From positions 186,001-250,000 of the forward strand of contig NZ_BMSX01000003.1 in the NCBI RefSeq assembly GCF_014649375.1: a DNA stretch of 64,000 nt, in the 5' to 3' direction. The notes beneath the pieces are model-generated. The model was given only the letters and a program-made list of their open reading frames with translations. It was not told the origin of the DNA and did no database searches. The position numbers and the translations under genes are program-made. Each line of letters begins with the position of its first letter. Position 1 is the stretch's first letter. Below are positions 53,574 to 61,925 of the stretch, piece after piece. This DNA comes from Streptomyces aurantiogriseus (GTDB taxonomy: Bacteria > Actinomycetota > Actinomycetes > Streptomycetales > Streptomycetaceae).

Positions 53574-54046
53574 GTGGCCGGCGTGAACTCCTGGGCTTCG
53601 CCGCCGTGGGACTCCTCGCCTACGCCGCCGACCTGGCCCTCTTCACGTACCTGCGCGGCCCGGCCGGTGCGGGCCCGCTCACCGCGAAAGCCCTGTCCTT
53701 CCTCGCCGGCTGCACGATCGCGTACACGGGCAACGCGCTCGGCACGTACCGGCACGCGCGCGTGAAGGGACTGCGCCCCTACGCCGTGTTCGTCGCGGTG
53801 AACATCGCCGGGGCGCTCGTCCAGCTCCTCTGCCTCGCCGTGAGTCACTACGGCCTCGGCCTCACCTCACAGCGCGCGGACACCGTCTCCGGCGCGGGGA
53901 TCGGCATGGCACTGGCCACTGTCCTGCGGTTCTGGGGTACACGGACATGGGTGTTCGGCAGCGGCCGGAGCGTCGGCCGGACTTCCGATCGACGTGTCGG
54001 TCGGAGCGTCGGCGGGGGTGTCGGCCGGAGTATCGGTCGGATCTGA
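53567..54046 (+). CDS. GtrA-family membrane protein
   Basis: About 159 aa with four hydrophobic helices (LLGFAAVGLLAYAADLALFT, LSFLAGCTIAYTGNALGTY, VFVAVNIAGALVQLLCLAV, GAGIGMALATVLRFWG), typical of GtrA proteins that help flip polyprenyl-linked sugars across the membrane. The start is uncertain. TTG 53567 overlaps the ubiA stop; GTG 53534 would overlap more; no good ribosome site is seen. The C-terminal ~28 residues are an Arg/Gly/Ser/Val repeat (VGRSVGGGVGRSIGRI) encoded by degenerate 12-bp repeats at about 53960-54046. It is a candidate flippase for the DPA-type lipid. Confidence 0.8.
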   Translation: MVGGRRELLGFAAVGLLAYAADLALFTYLRGPAGAGPLTAKALSFLAGCTIAYTGNALGTYRHARVKGLRPYAVFVAVNIAGALVQLLCLAVSHYGLGLTSQRADTVSGAGIGMALATVLRFWGTRTWVFGSGRSVGRTSDRRVGRSVGGGVGRSIGRI

Positions 54047-54064
54047 CGAGGGCAGGGGTGGATC

Positions 54065-54982
54065 ATGGACTGGCTGAAAAAGCTCCCCGGAATCGGGCCG
54101 TACGCCACGCGACTGATGGCCACGCACGCGTGGCGATCGTACGAGCGGCTGGACCGGGTGAAGTGGACACGGCTGGCCGCGGCGATGACGTTCACCAGTT
54201 TCGTCGCGCTCTTCCCGCTGCTGACCCTGCTCGCCGCGATCGCCGCCGCCACGCTGAGCACGGAGCGGCAGAACACCCTCGAGGACAAGCTCGCCGAGCA
54301 GGTTCCCGGCATCTCCGACCAGTTGAACGTCGACGGCCTGGTGCAGAACGCCGGCACCGTCGGCCTCATCGCCGCCGCCGTCCTGCTGTTCACCGGCGTC
54401 GGCTGGGCGGACTCGACGCGCGACTGCCTGCGCGCGGTGTGGGAGCTGCCCGACGAGGAGGAGAACCCGGTCCTGCGCTACGCCAAGGACCTGGGCATCC
54501 TCGTCGGACTCGGCGGCGCCGTCCTCGTCACCCTCGCCACCTCCACCGTCGCCTCCGCGCTGGTCGGCTGGATCACCCGGCAGCTCGGCATCGACGAGGC
54601 CGGCTGGGGCGGCGTCCTGCTGCGGATCGCCGCCTTCGTCGTCGCCGTCCTCGCCGACTTCCTGCTGCTCCTCTACGTCCTGACGCTGCTGCCCGGCGTC
54701 GAGCCGAAGCGCCACCGCCTCTTCGTGGCCGCGATGACCGGCGCGGTCGGCTTCGAGCTGCTGAAACTGCTGCTCAGCGGCTATCTGCAGGGCGTGGCCG
54801 CGAAGAGCATGTACGGCGCGTTCGGTGTGCCCATCGCCCTGCTGCTGTGGATCAACTTCACCGCGAAGCTGGTCCTGTACTGCGCCGCCTGGACGGCGAC
54901 GGGGAGCAAGGCCACCGACGAGGGCACCGCCGGCGTCAGCGACGACGGCGTACCAGATCCGGCAGCGGCCAGCGGCGGTTGA
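54065..54982 (+). CDS. YihY/BrkB-family membrane protein
   Basis: A 305-aa protein of the YihY/virulence factor BrkB family. WTRLAAAMTFTSFVALFPLL is the signature first helix, followed by AGTVGLIAAAVLLFTGVGWA, AFVVAVLADFLLLLYVLTLL and MYGAFGVPIALLLWINFTAK. Despite the old name, members are not ribonuclease BN, and their function is unclear. ATG 54065 follows AGGGGTGG. Its last 47 bp overlap the convergent D-Ala-D-Ala carboxypeptidase gene. Confidence 0.9.
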   Translation: MDWLKKLPGIGPYATRLMATHAWRSYERLDRVKWTRLAAAMTFTSFVALFPLLTLLAAIAAATLSTERQNTLEDKLAEQVPGISDQLNVDGLVQNAGTVGLIAAAVLLFTGVGWADSTRDCLRAVWELPDEEENPVLRYAKDLGILVGLGGAVLVTLATSTVASALVGWITRQLGIDEAGWGGVLLRIAAFVVAVLADFLLLLYVLTLLPGVEPKRHRLFVAAMTGAVGFELLKLLLSGYLQGVAAKSMYGAFGVPIALLLWINFTAKLVLYCAAWTATGSKATDEGTAGVSDDGVPDPAAASGG

Positions 54983-56306
54983 CCAGGAACGCGGCGCCCG
55001 CGAGCAGCACCAGCACGCCGCCGGTGATCGCCAGGGCGATGCCCATGCCCCCGGAGCCTTCCTCGGTCACCGCGCTAGCCACGGGCTTCTCGGACACGTT
55101 CCCGGCGCCGCCGGCCTCCCCGGAGTCCTCGGCCCCCTCGGTGGGGTCGTTGGCGCCGGGCTGGGCGCTGGCCTGCGCGCTCTTCGGCGGGACCAGCTCG
55201 CCCACCGGCCGCACCTTGCCGGCGGCCTGGAAACCCCAGTCGAACAGGGCGGCGGTCTCCTTGTAGACCTCGTTGTGGTCGTCCTTCTCCGGGTTCATCA
55301 CCGTGACCAGCAGCACCCGCCCGTTGCGCTCGGCGACGCCGGTGAAGGTGGCGCCGGCGTTGGTGGTGTTGCCGTTCTTGACGCCGGCGATGCCCGGGTA
55401 CTGGGAGATGTCGTAGTCGCCGCGCAGCAGCCGGTTGGTGTTCTGGATCTCGTACGTCCCGCGGGTCGTCTTGCCCTTCTTGTCCTTCTTCGTCTCGCCC
55501 GGGAACTTGGCCCGCACGGTCGAGCAGTACTCGCGGAAGTCCTTCTTCTGCAGCCCGGAGCGGGCGATCAGCGTCAGGTCGTACGCCGAGGACACCTGGC
55601 CGGAGGCGTCGTAGCCGTCGGGCGAGACCACGTGCGTGTCGAGGGCCTGGAGCTCCTCGGCATGCTCGTTCATCTCTGCCACCGTCTTGTCGATGCCGCC
55701 GTTCATCGACGACAGGACGTGCACGGCGTCGTTGCCGGACATCAGGAACACGCCCATCCACAGGTCCTGGACGGAGTAGGTTTCGTTCTCCTTTATGCCG
55801 ACCATGCTGGAGCCGGAACCGACACCCTCCAGGTCCTTCGGCTGGACCTTGTACTGCTGCGTCTTCGGGAACCGCGGCAGCACGGTGTCGGCGAAGAGCA
55901 TCTTCAGCGTGCTCGCCGGGGGCAGCCGCCAGTGCGCGTTGTGCGCGGCGAGCACGTCCCCGGACTCGGCGTCCGCGACGATCCACGACCGGGCGGTCAG
56001 GTCCTTCGGCAGCACCGGCGCGCCGCCCGCGAGGTCCACCTGCGTCCCGGCCTGCCCCAGGCGGGCGCCGCCGACGCTCGACATGTTCGCCGGGGGAGTG
56101 GCCGTCGGCTTGCCCGAAGCCGAAGCCGACGGCTTGGCGGACGACGACGGCTTGACCGACGGCGACGGCGACGGCTTGGCCGAGGCCGACGCGGACGGCG
56201 TCGGGCTCGGGGCCGCCAGGGACACGGGCGCGGTCAGCGCGAGGGACGCGAGGGTCGCGGAGGTGACCAGCAGGGCTCGCCTGGCGGTCTTCAAGGGTGC
56301 GGGCAC
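54936..56306 (-). CDS. D-Ala-D-Ala carboxypeptidase (class C low-molecular-mass PBP, DacA/DacC-like)
   Basis: A 456-aa secreted/anchored PBP. A signal peptide (ALLVTSATLASLALTAPVSL) is followed by a Ser/Ala/Pro/Lys linker (~35-80). The catalytic domain shows SxxK in PPASTLKMLF, SxN in FLMSGNDAVH and, in place of KTG, KNG in GVKNGNTTNAGATF. A C-terminal membrane helix (GIALAITGGVLVLLAGAAFL) and a basic tail anchor it. It trims pentapeptide stems in peptidoglycan. GTG 56306 has no ribosome site but a TACTTT just upstream, suggesting a leaderless mRNA. It overlaps brkB by 47 bp at the 3' end. Confidence 0.9.
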   Translation of the reverse strand: MPAPLKTARRALLVTSATLASLALTAPVSLAAPSPTPSASASAKPSPSPSVKPSSSAKPSASASGKPTATPPANMSSVGGARLGQAGTQVDLAGGAPVLPKDLTARSWIVADAESGDVLAAHNAHWRLPPASTLKMLFADTVLPRFPKTQQYKVQPKDLEGVGSGSSMVGIKENETYSVQDLWMGVFLMSGNDAVHVLSSMNGGIDKTVAEMNEHAEELQALDTHVVSPDGYDASGQVSSAYDLTLIARSGLQKKDFREYCSTVRAKFPGETKKDKKGKTTRGTYEIQNTNRLLRGDYDISQYPGIAGVKNGNTTNAGATFTGVAERNGRVLLVTVMNPEKDDHNEVYKETAALFDWGFQAAGKVRPVGELVPPKSAQASAQPGANDPTEGAEDSGEAGGAGNVSEKPVASAVTEEGSGGMGIALAITGGVLVLLAGAAFLVNRRWPLPDLVRRRR

Positions 56307-56397
56307 GACGGAGAAAGTACCTGGCAGACGGCGGGAAGTCCCGCGCCCCTCCCCACCCCGGTCACGGAACCGGACACCGGGCGGTGATACTGAATTC

Positions 56398-56637
56398 ATG
56401 AAGCTCAGCCGCCCGGTGTCCTGGTTCCTGCTCGCCTTCGGGGTGTGGAGCTGGGTCATCTGGGTCACTTTCGTCAAAAACCTGGTCAAGGACAGCAGCG
56501 GGCTCGCGTTCGAGGACGGCGATCCCACGGCGTACTTCTGGGTCCACCTGACGCTCGCTGTCGTTTCCTTCGTATTGGGGACGGTCATCGGGGTCATCGG
56601 GTTGCGCGGACTGCGCGCCCTGCGCCGCAAGTCATAG
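56398..56637 (+). CDS. Small two-helix membrane protein
   Basis: A 79-aa protein with two hydrophobic helices (SWFLLAFGVWSWVIWVTFV and FWVHLTLAVVSFVLGTVIGV), an acidic loop (SSGLAFEDGDPTAY) and a basic C-terminus (RGLRALRRKS). It is widely present in Streptomyces next to this carboxypeptidase gene, as I recall, and its function is unknown. There is no ribosome site before ATG 56398. A GATACT hexamer at 56386-56391 fits a leaderless transcript. It is divergent from the carboxypeptidase gene. Confidence 0.8.
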   Translation: MKLSRPVSWFLLAFGVWSWVIWVTFVKNLVKDSSGLAFEDGDPTAYFWVHLTLAVVSFVLGTVIGVIGLRGLRALRRKS

Positions 56638-56674
56638 CCGGACCGATCGAGTCGACAGCGGGGATTACGACACC

Positions 56675-58120
56675 GTGGCCATCCTTTTCGTGCTGCTCGC
56701 CCTGTCCGTCCTCGTGACGGCCAACTGGTACCTGTGGCGCCGCCTGTTCCGCGACACCACCCGCGCGCCCGGCTGGGTCCGCCGAGGCGGCGCCGCACTG
56801 ATAGCGGGCGGCTGGGCCCTGGCCGTGGGCGCCCTCGTCGCCGAACGCACGGGAGCCCCCTTCTGGCTCCAGCGCACCCTGGCCTGGCCGGGCTTCATGT
56901 GGCTGGCCCTGTCGATCTACCTGCTGCTGGTGGTGCTCGCGGGTGAGCTGGTACGACCGCTGCTGCGGCGGTACCTGGAGCGACGCAGGCCCACCGGCGT
57001 GGCCGTACGCCGCCCGGAACCGATGCCGTCGGGCGCACCCGACGAGGAGACGCGGTCCGTGCCGGCGGACCGGCCGGGTGAGGAGACGGCAGCGGGAGCG
57101 GGCGGGGCGTCCGAGCAGACCGTTTCCGCAGGCCGGGCGGCGTCCGAGGGAACCGTTTCCGCGGCCGTGGCACCGGAGGGATCCGTCGCGCCGGGCGCCC
57201 GGTCCGGAGGGGCCGGCGCGACAGGCGCCGGGGCCGAGGGGGCCAAGGGGCCGGAGGACGCCGACTCCGGCTCCTCCCCGCTGCTTGTCGCCGCCCCCTC
57301 CCGCCGGCTCTTCGTCTCCCGTGTCATCGCCGGTACCGCGGCCGTGGCCGCCGCCGGGACCGTCGGTTACGGCACGTACGGCGTGCTGCGTGGGCCGCAG
57401 GTGAAGCGGGTCACCGTTCCGCTGGCCAAGCTGCCGCGGGCGGCGCACGGCTACCGGATCGCGGTCGTCAGCGACGTCCACCTGGGGCCGGTGCTCGGCC
57501 GGGGCTTCGCCCAGAAGGTCGTCGACACGATCAACGGCACGCAGCCGGACCTGATCGCGGTCGTCGGTGACCTGGTCGACGGCAGTGTGAAGGACCTGGG
57601 CCCGGCGGCGGCCCCGCTCGCGCAGCTGAAGGCCCGTCACGGCAGCTTCTTCGTCACCGGCAACCACGAGTACTTCTCCGGCGCCGAGCAGTGGGTCGAG
57701 GAGGTGCGCCGGCTCGGCCTGCGCCCGCTGGAGAACGCCCGCACGGAACTCCCCTGGTTCGACCTCGCCGGTGTCAACGACGTCGCGGGCGAGAGCGAGG
57801 GCCAGGGCCCCGACTTCGCCAAGGCGCTCGGCGACCGCGACACCGCGCGCGCGTGCGTGCTCCTCGCCCACCAGCCGGTCCAGATCCACGACGCCGTCGA
57901 CCACGGCGTCGACCTCCAGCTCTCCGGCCACACCCACGGTGGCCAGCTCTGGCCCGGCAACCTCCTCGCCGCCGCCGCGAATCCGACCGTCGCGGGCCTG
58001 GAGCGCTACGGCGACACCCAGCTCTACGTCTCCCGTGGCGCCGGCGCCTGGGGCCCGCCCACGCGCGTGGGCGCCCCGTCGGACATCACGGTCATCGAAC
58101 TGGCAGCGAAGCAGGCCTGA
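56675..58120 (+). CDS. Membrane-anchored metallophosphoesterase
   Basis: A 481-aa protein. Two or three N-terminal helices (ILFVLLALSVLVTANWYLW, WPGFMWLALSIYLLLVVLAG) are followed by a ~110-residue Gly/Ala/Glu linker and another hydrophobic segment (VIAGTAAVAAAGTVGYGTYG). The calcineurin-like domain (~255-480) has VVSDVHLGPVLGRG (D-x-H), AVVGDLVDGS (GDxxD), FVTGNHEYFS (GNHE) and LSGHTHGGQLWP (GHxH), all metal ligands present. It resembles YkuE/YaeI-type phosphoesterases. The substrate is unknown. GTG 56675. It lies 37 bp after the small membrane protein gene. Confidence 0.9.
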   Translation: MAILFVLLALSVLVTANWYLWRRLFRDTTRAPGWVRRGGAALIAGGWALAVGALVAERTGAPFWLQRTLAWPGFMWLALSIYLLLVVLAGELVRPLLRRYLERRRPTGVAVRRPEPMPSGAPDEETRSVPADRPGEETAAGAGGASEQTVSAGRAASEGTVSAAVAPEGSVAPGARSGGAGATGAGAEGAKGPEDADSGSSPLLVAAPSRRLFVSRVIAGTAAVAAAGTVGYGTYGVLRGPQVKRVTVPLAKLPRAAHGYRIAVVSDVHLGPVLGRGFAQKVVDTINGTQPDLIAVVGDLVDGSVKDLGPAAAPLAQLKARHGSFFVTGNHEYFSGAEQWVEEVRRLGLRPLENARTELPWFDLAGVNDVAGESEGQGPDFAKALGDRDTARACVLLAHQPVQIHDAVDHGVDLQLSGHTHGGQLWPGNLLAAAANPTVAGLERYGDTQLYVSRGAGAWGPPTRVGAPSDITVIELAAKQA

Positions 58121-58399
58121 CGGCCCCGTCCCGGCAAGGCCCTGCGGCTCCGCCGAAGCAGAGTTGACGTGCGGTCAGATCGGTTACCGAGGCCTATAGC
58201 ACCCCTTTAACTCCCCTTGAAAATAACCTGAGAAGGAGCTGTGAAATTCGGCCGAAACAGCCGGTCGGTAAGTTCTTTCCCATCTCGCCAGAATCCTCTT
58301 CCCCCAGCTGAAACACGTGTGATTAGGTGAGCCCGCCGCCAAGGGGAGTGGCACGTGAAGTGCTGGGCCCCGAGGGCCCGGGAAGGGCAGGGCACCACC

Positions 58400-59953
58400 A
58401 TGCGCTCGGTTCGCATGCGCATCCTCGTGACGCTTCTGGTTCTCGCGGTCGTCGCGGTGGGCGGCTGGCAGTTGCTGCCGTCGCAGAGCAAGTCCGGCAA
58501 GACCATCAGGGTCGGCACGACGGACACCGTCACCTCGCTCGACCCGGCCGGCGCCTACGACGCCGGGTCCTGGGCGCTGTTCAGCAACGTGTTCCAGTCG
58601 CTGCTGACGTACGAGCCGGGCGGCGCCACCCCCGTGCTGGACGCGGCCAGGAGCTGTTCCTTCGAGGGCAGCCTGCTGACCACGTACGTGTGCGAGCTGC
58701 GCGACGACCTCACCTTCCCCAGCGGCCGAAAGGTCGACGCGCAGGACGTGAAGTACTCCTTCGACCGGGTCAAGAAGATCAACTCCGATGTCGGCCCGGC
58801 GTCCCTGCTCTCCACCCTGAAGTCGGTGGACGCCAGGGGCGCGACCGTCACCTTCCACCTGTCGTCGCCGGACGCCACCTTCCCGTTCAAGGTGGCCACC
58901 GGGGCGGGCTCGATCGTGGACCGCGAGCGCTACCCCGCGAACGCCCTGCGCACCGGCAACCAGGTCGACGGCACCGGACCGTACGAACTCACCGGCTACA
59001 GCAAGGGCAAGCGGATCGACCTCGCGCCCAACTCCCGCTACAGGGGCGCCGTCGGCACCGGCCGGCCCGTCGAACTGCGCTACTACTCCGACCCGGCGGA
59101 GCTGGACAAGGCCTGGAAGGCCAAGGACGTCGACGCCGCCACGCGTCAGCTCCCGCCGAGCGTCCTCGCCGCCCTCGACCCCAGCGATCCGGACCAGCGC
59201 GTCACCGAGGTCGACAGCTCCGACACCCGCAACCTGTACTTCAACACCCGCGCGGGCTCCCCGCTGCACGACGCCGACGTCCGCAAGGCGATGGCCTGGC
59301 TGATCGACCGCGAGCAGTTGGCGGCCACCGTGTACAAGGGCACCGTCGACCCGCTGTACTCGCTGATCCCGACCGGCATCACCGGCCACACCACCTCGTT
59401 CTTCGACGACTACCCGGACCAGAACCCCGAGAAGGCCCGCAAGCTCCTCGAGAAGGCCGGCGTCAGCATCCCCGTCAGCTTCACCTACGGCTACGGCCTG
59501 GGCAGTGGTGCCGCGGCCGACGAGGCCCAGGAGCTCAAGCGGCAACTGGAGGCCAGCGGTCTGTTCCAGGTGACGGTCAAGGGCTACGAGTGGACCGACT
59601 TCCAGAAGCGCTGGGCGTCCGGCAAGCTCGACGCGTACGCCGTCGGCTGGGTCGCCGACTACCCCGACCCGGACACCTTCGCGGGCCCGCTCGTCGGCAC
59701 CGACTCCACCATGAACACCGGCTACAGCAGCAAGGTCGTCGACAGGTGCATCCAGAACAGCCGGCAGTTCGCCGACCGTGGCCGCGCCGCCGACGACTTC
59801 CGCGACGTGCAGGAGGTCATCGCCGACGACGTGCCGGTCATCCCGCTGTGGCAGCGCAAGGAGTACGTCCTGACCAGCGTGGACGTCGGCGGCGGCCAGT
59901 ATCTGGCGGACGGCAACGGCGTGTTCCGGCTGTGGAAGCTGAACTGGATCTGA
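58400..59953 (+). CDS. Family 5 ABC solute-binding protein (oligopeptide/nickel type), orphan
   Basis: About 517 aa. An N-terminal hydrophobic segment (ILVTLLVLAVVAVGGWQLL) lacks a lipobox, so it is a signal anchor or signal peptide. The mature domain is a DppA/OppA-type binding protein: TSLDPAGAYDAGSWALFSNV, LTFPSGRKVDAQDVKYSFDR, the family motif around NQVDGTGPYELTGYSKG, and DADVRKAMAWLIDREQLAAT. No permease or ATPase gene is adjacent, so it must work with a transporter encoded elsewhere or act as a sensor. ATG 58400 was preferred. An ATG at 58355 adds 15 residues. The 279-bp gap upstream contains TTGACG at 58164-58169 but no gene. Confidence 0.88.
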   Translation: MRSVRMRILVTLLVLAVVAVGGWQLLPSQSKSGKTIRVGTTDTVTSLDPAGAYDAGSWALFSNVFQSLLTYEPGGATPVLDAARSCSFEGSLLTTYVCELRDDLTFPSGRKVDAQDVKYSFDRVKKINSDVGPASLLSTLKSVDARGATVTFHLSSPDATFPFKVATGAGSIVDRERYPANALRTGNQVDGTGPYELTGYSKGKRIDLAPNSRYRGAVGTGRPVELRYYSDPAELDKAWKAKDVDAATRQLPPSVLAALDPSDPDQRVTEVDSSDTRNLYFNTRAGSPLHDADVRKAMAWLIDREQLAATVYKGTVDPLYSLIPTGITGHTTSFFDDYPDQNPEKARKLLEKAGVSIPVSFTYGYGLGSGAAADEAQELKRQLEASGLFQVTVKGYEWTDFQKRWASGKLDAYAVGWVADYPDPDTFAGPLVGTDSTMNTGYSSKVVDRCIQNSRQFADRGRAADDFRDVQEVIADDVPVIPLWQRKEYVLTSVDVGGGQYLADGNGVFRLWKLNWI

Positions 59954-60041
59954 GCCGGCCGGGGCATGCCCCCGCGTGCCACCGGGCAGTCACCCGACGG
60001 GGAACCATGTGGCGGAGGTGTGCACGGGGTGAGGAGCAGAC

Positions 60042-60449
60042 GTGGTGCGACGCAACTCCTTCCGGTTGCCCCGGCACCCGGCGTCCGTCGGCCTGGCCCG
60101 GCACAGGGTCCGTGACCACCTGTCCGACTGGGGCCACGCCCCCGAGGACCCGGCCCTCGAGGACGCGATCCTGCTCGTCTCCGAACTGGCCACCAACGTC
60201 GTACGCCACGGCCCCCTCCGCGAGCGCGAGTTCGAGGTGGCCGTCACCGCCCTCGCCGACGGCTCCTGCCTCATAGAGGTCTCCGACGAGGGCCACCACG
60301 AGCCCCGCCTCCGAGCCGTGGCCGACTGGGAGGAACACGGCCGGGGCCTCCACCTCGTGGAGCACATCGCCGCCGCCTGGGGCGTGTGGAGCAGGGGCCG
60401 CCACGGCAAGACGGTGTGGGCCCTGGTGACCGCGGCGAGCGAATCCTGA
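60042..60449 (+). CDS. His-kinase-like ATPase, anti-sigma type (HATPase_c_2)
   Basis: A 135-aa stand-alone GHKL ATPase like RsbW/SpoIIAB-type proteins that abound in Streptomyces. The N-box is AILLVSELATNVVRHGP, the G1 box is LIEVSDEGHHEPRL and the G2 box is WEEHGRGLHLVEHIAAAWG. Such proteins bind sigma factors or phosphorylate anti-anti-sigma factors. No sigma or STAS gene is adjacent. GTG 60042 has GAGGAG at good spacing. Compare the truncated relative at 11040-11171. Confidence 0.88.
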   Translation: MVRRNSFRLPRHPASVGLARHRVRDHLSDWGHAPEDPALEDAILLVSELATNVVRHGPLREREFEVAVTALADGSCLIEVSDEGHHEPRLRAVADWEEHGRGLHLVEHIAAAWGVWSRGRHGKTVWALVTAASES

Positions 60450-60479
60450 CGACGGCCCGCCACAGCCCCGCCCGTGCGC

Positions 60480-61925
60480 CTACCCACACCCCTCCAGCCG
60501 CTCCGGCAGCTCCACCGTCACCGCCATCCCCTCGCCCGGCGCCGTCTCCACCCTCACCTCGCCGCCATGGGCCTCCACCACCCCCTGCACGATCGCCAGC
60601 CCCAGCCCGCTGCCCGCACCCCCGCCGGCGCGGAAGAAGCGGTCGAAGACACGCGCCGCGTCATCCGGCGGCAGCCCCGGCCCCTTGTCCGCCACCAGCA
60701 GCCGTACGACACCGTCGGCGCGCTCCACGGCGAGCCGCACCGGCACATCGGCAGGCGTGTGCGTGCGCACGTTGGCCAGGAGGTTGCCCAGCACCTGCCG
60801 CAGCCCCGACTCGTCGGCGCGGACCAGGACGGCACCGTCGGCATCGACGGCGAGCGGCCGACCGGGCTGCTGGGCGCGCAGATCCTGCGCCGCGTCCCGC
60901 ACCAGACGGCTCACGTCGACGTTGCGCAGCCGCAGCTCGGGCCGCTGGTCCAGCCGGGCCAGGGTGAGCAGCTCGTCGACGAGCCGGCCCATACGGTCCA
61001 CCTCGCCGTTCATCCGGTCCCAGGCGCGCCGCCGCTCCCCGGGATCGCGCAGCATCCCCTGGTCGTACAGCTGGAGGTAGCCGCGGATCGCGGAGAGCGG
61101 GGTGCGCAGCTCGTGCGAGGCGTCGGCGACGAAGCGGCGCAGCTGGGCCGCGCTGCGCTCGCGCGTGCGGTACGCCGTCTCCACCTGGTGGAGCATGGAG
61201 TTCAGGGCGAGCCGCAACTGCTCGACCTCCAGGGTCGGGTCGCTGCTGGAGGGGACGCGCCGGGTCAGGTCGCCCTCGGCGATCGCCGACGAGGTCTCCA
61301 CCATGTCCACCAGCGGCCGCATGTGGCGCCGCACGCTGAACATCGTCAGACAGCCGAGCAGGGCCAGCAGCAGCGCACCTATGGCGAGGTCGAGCCGGAC
61401 GGCCTTGCCGACGCCCGTGTGGAGGCCGTCGGTGGAGGTGGCGAGCAGAATGTAGGTGCCGTCGGCGAGCCGGGTGGCGGTGGCCCGGTAGGCGGCGCCG
61501 CGCACCTGGACGTCGTGCGGTTCGGGGTCCTTGATCAGCGCGTCCGGGTCGTCGACCGCCTTCGCCAGTGCGCGCTGGGCGTCGGTCGGCTGGAATCCGA
61601 GCAGGCCCACGGGCTCGCCCCGCTCGTCGACGGCGGTGAAGATCGAGTCCGGCCGTGGCTCCTGCTCGGGCGGGTCGAGCCGGTCGCGGACGAAGCCCAG
61701 CACGCTCAGCGAGTCGATCTCCCGCAGGGTGAGCCGCGAACCGCCCAGTGAGTCACGGGTCTTGGTCAGCTCGGCGTCGATCTGGTCGAGCAGGTAGTAC
61801 CGCATCCCCATCACGCTCACGGCCGTCGCCGCGACGATGCCGACCGCGAGCAGCGCCACGTTCGCCACCGTCAGCTTGACGCGCAGGGAGCGGACGCGGT
61901 CGCAGCGAAGCTTCGGGAACCTCAT
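60480..61925 (-). CDS. Two-component sensor histidine kinase
   Basis: A 481-aa membrane kinase. TM1 (LTVANVALLAVGIVAATAVS) and TM2 (LDLAIGALLLALLGCLTMFS, ~180) flank an extracellular sensor of ~140 residues. It has a HAMP domain, the phospho-acceptor His in RFVADASHELRTPLSAIRGY (~268), the N-box in LRQVLGNLLANVRTHT, G1 in VADKGPGLPPDDAARVF and G2 in GAGSGLGLAIVQGVVEAHGG. It is coupled to the response regulator by a 4-bp ATGA overlap. The signal is unknown. The divergent MMPL exporter is a plausible target. Confidence 0.93.
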   Translation of the reverse strand: MRFPKLRCDRVRSLRVKLTVANVALLAVGIVAATAVSVMGMRYYLLDQIDAELTKTRDSLGGSRLTLREIDSLSVLGFVRDRLDPPEQEPRPDSIFTAVDERGEPVGLLGFQPTDAQRALAKAVDDPDALIKDPEPHDVQVRGAAYRATATRLADGTYILLATSTDGLHTGVGKAVRLDLAIGALLLALLGCLTMFSVRRHMRPLVDMVETSSAIAEGDLTRRVPSSSDPTLEVEQLRLALNSMLHQVETAYRTRERSAAQLRRFVADASHELRTPLSAIRGYLQLYDQGMLRDPGERRRAWDRMNGEVDRMGRLVDELLTLARLDQRPELRLRNVDVSRLVRDAAQDLRAQQPGRPLAVDADGAVLVRADESGLRQVLGNLLANVRTHTPADVPVRLAVERADGVVRLLVADKGPGLPPDDAARVFDRFFRAGGGAGSGLGLAIVQGVVEAHGGEVRVETAPGEGMAVTVELPERLEGCG

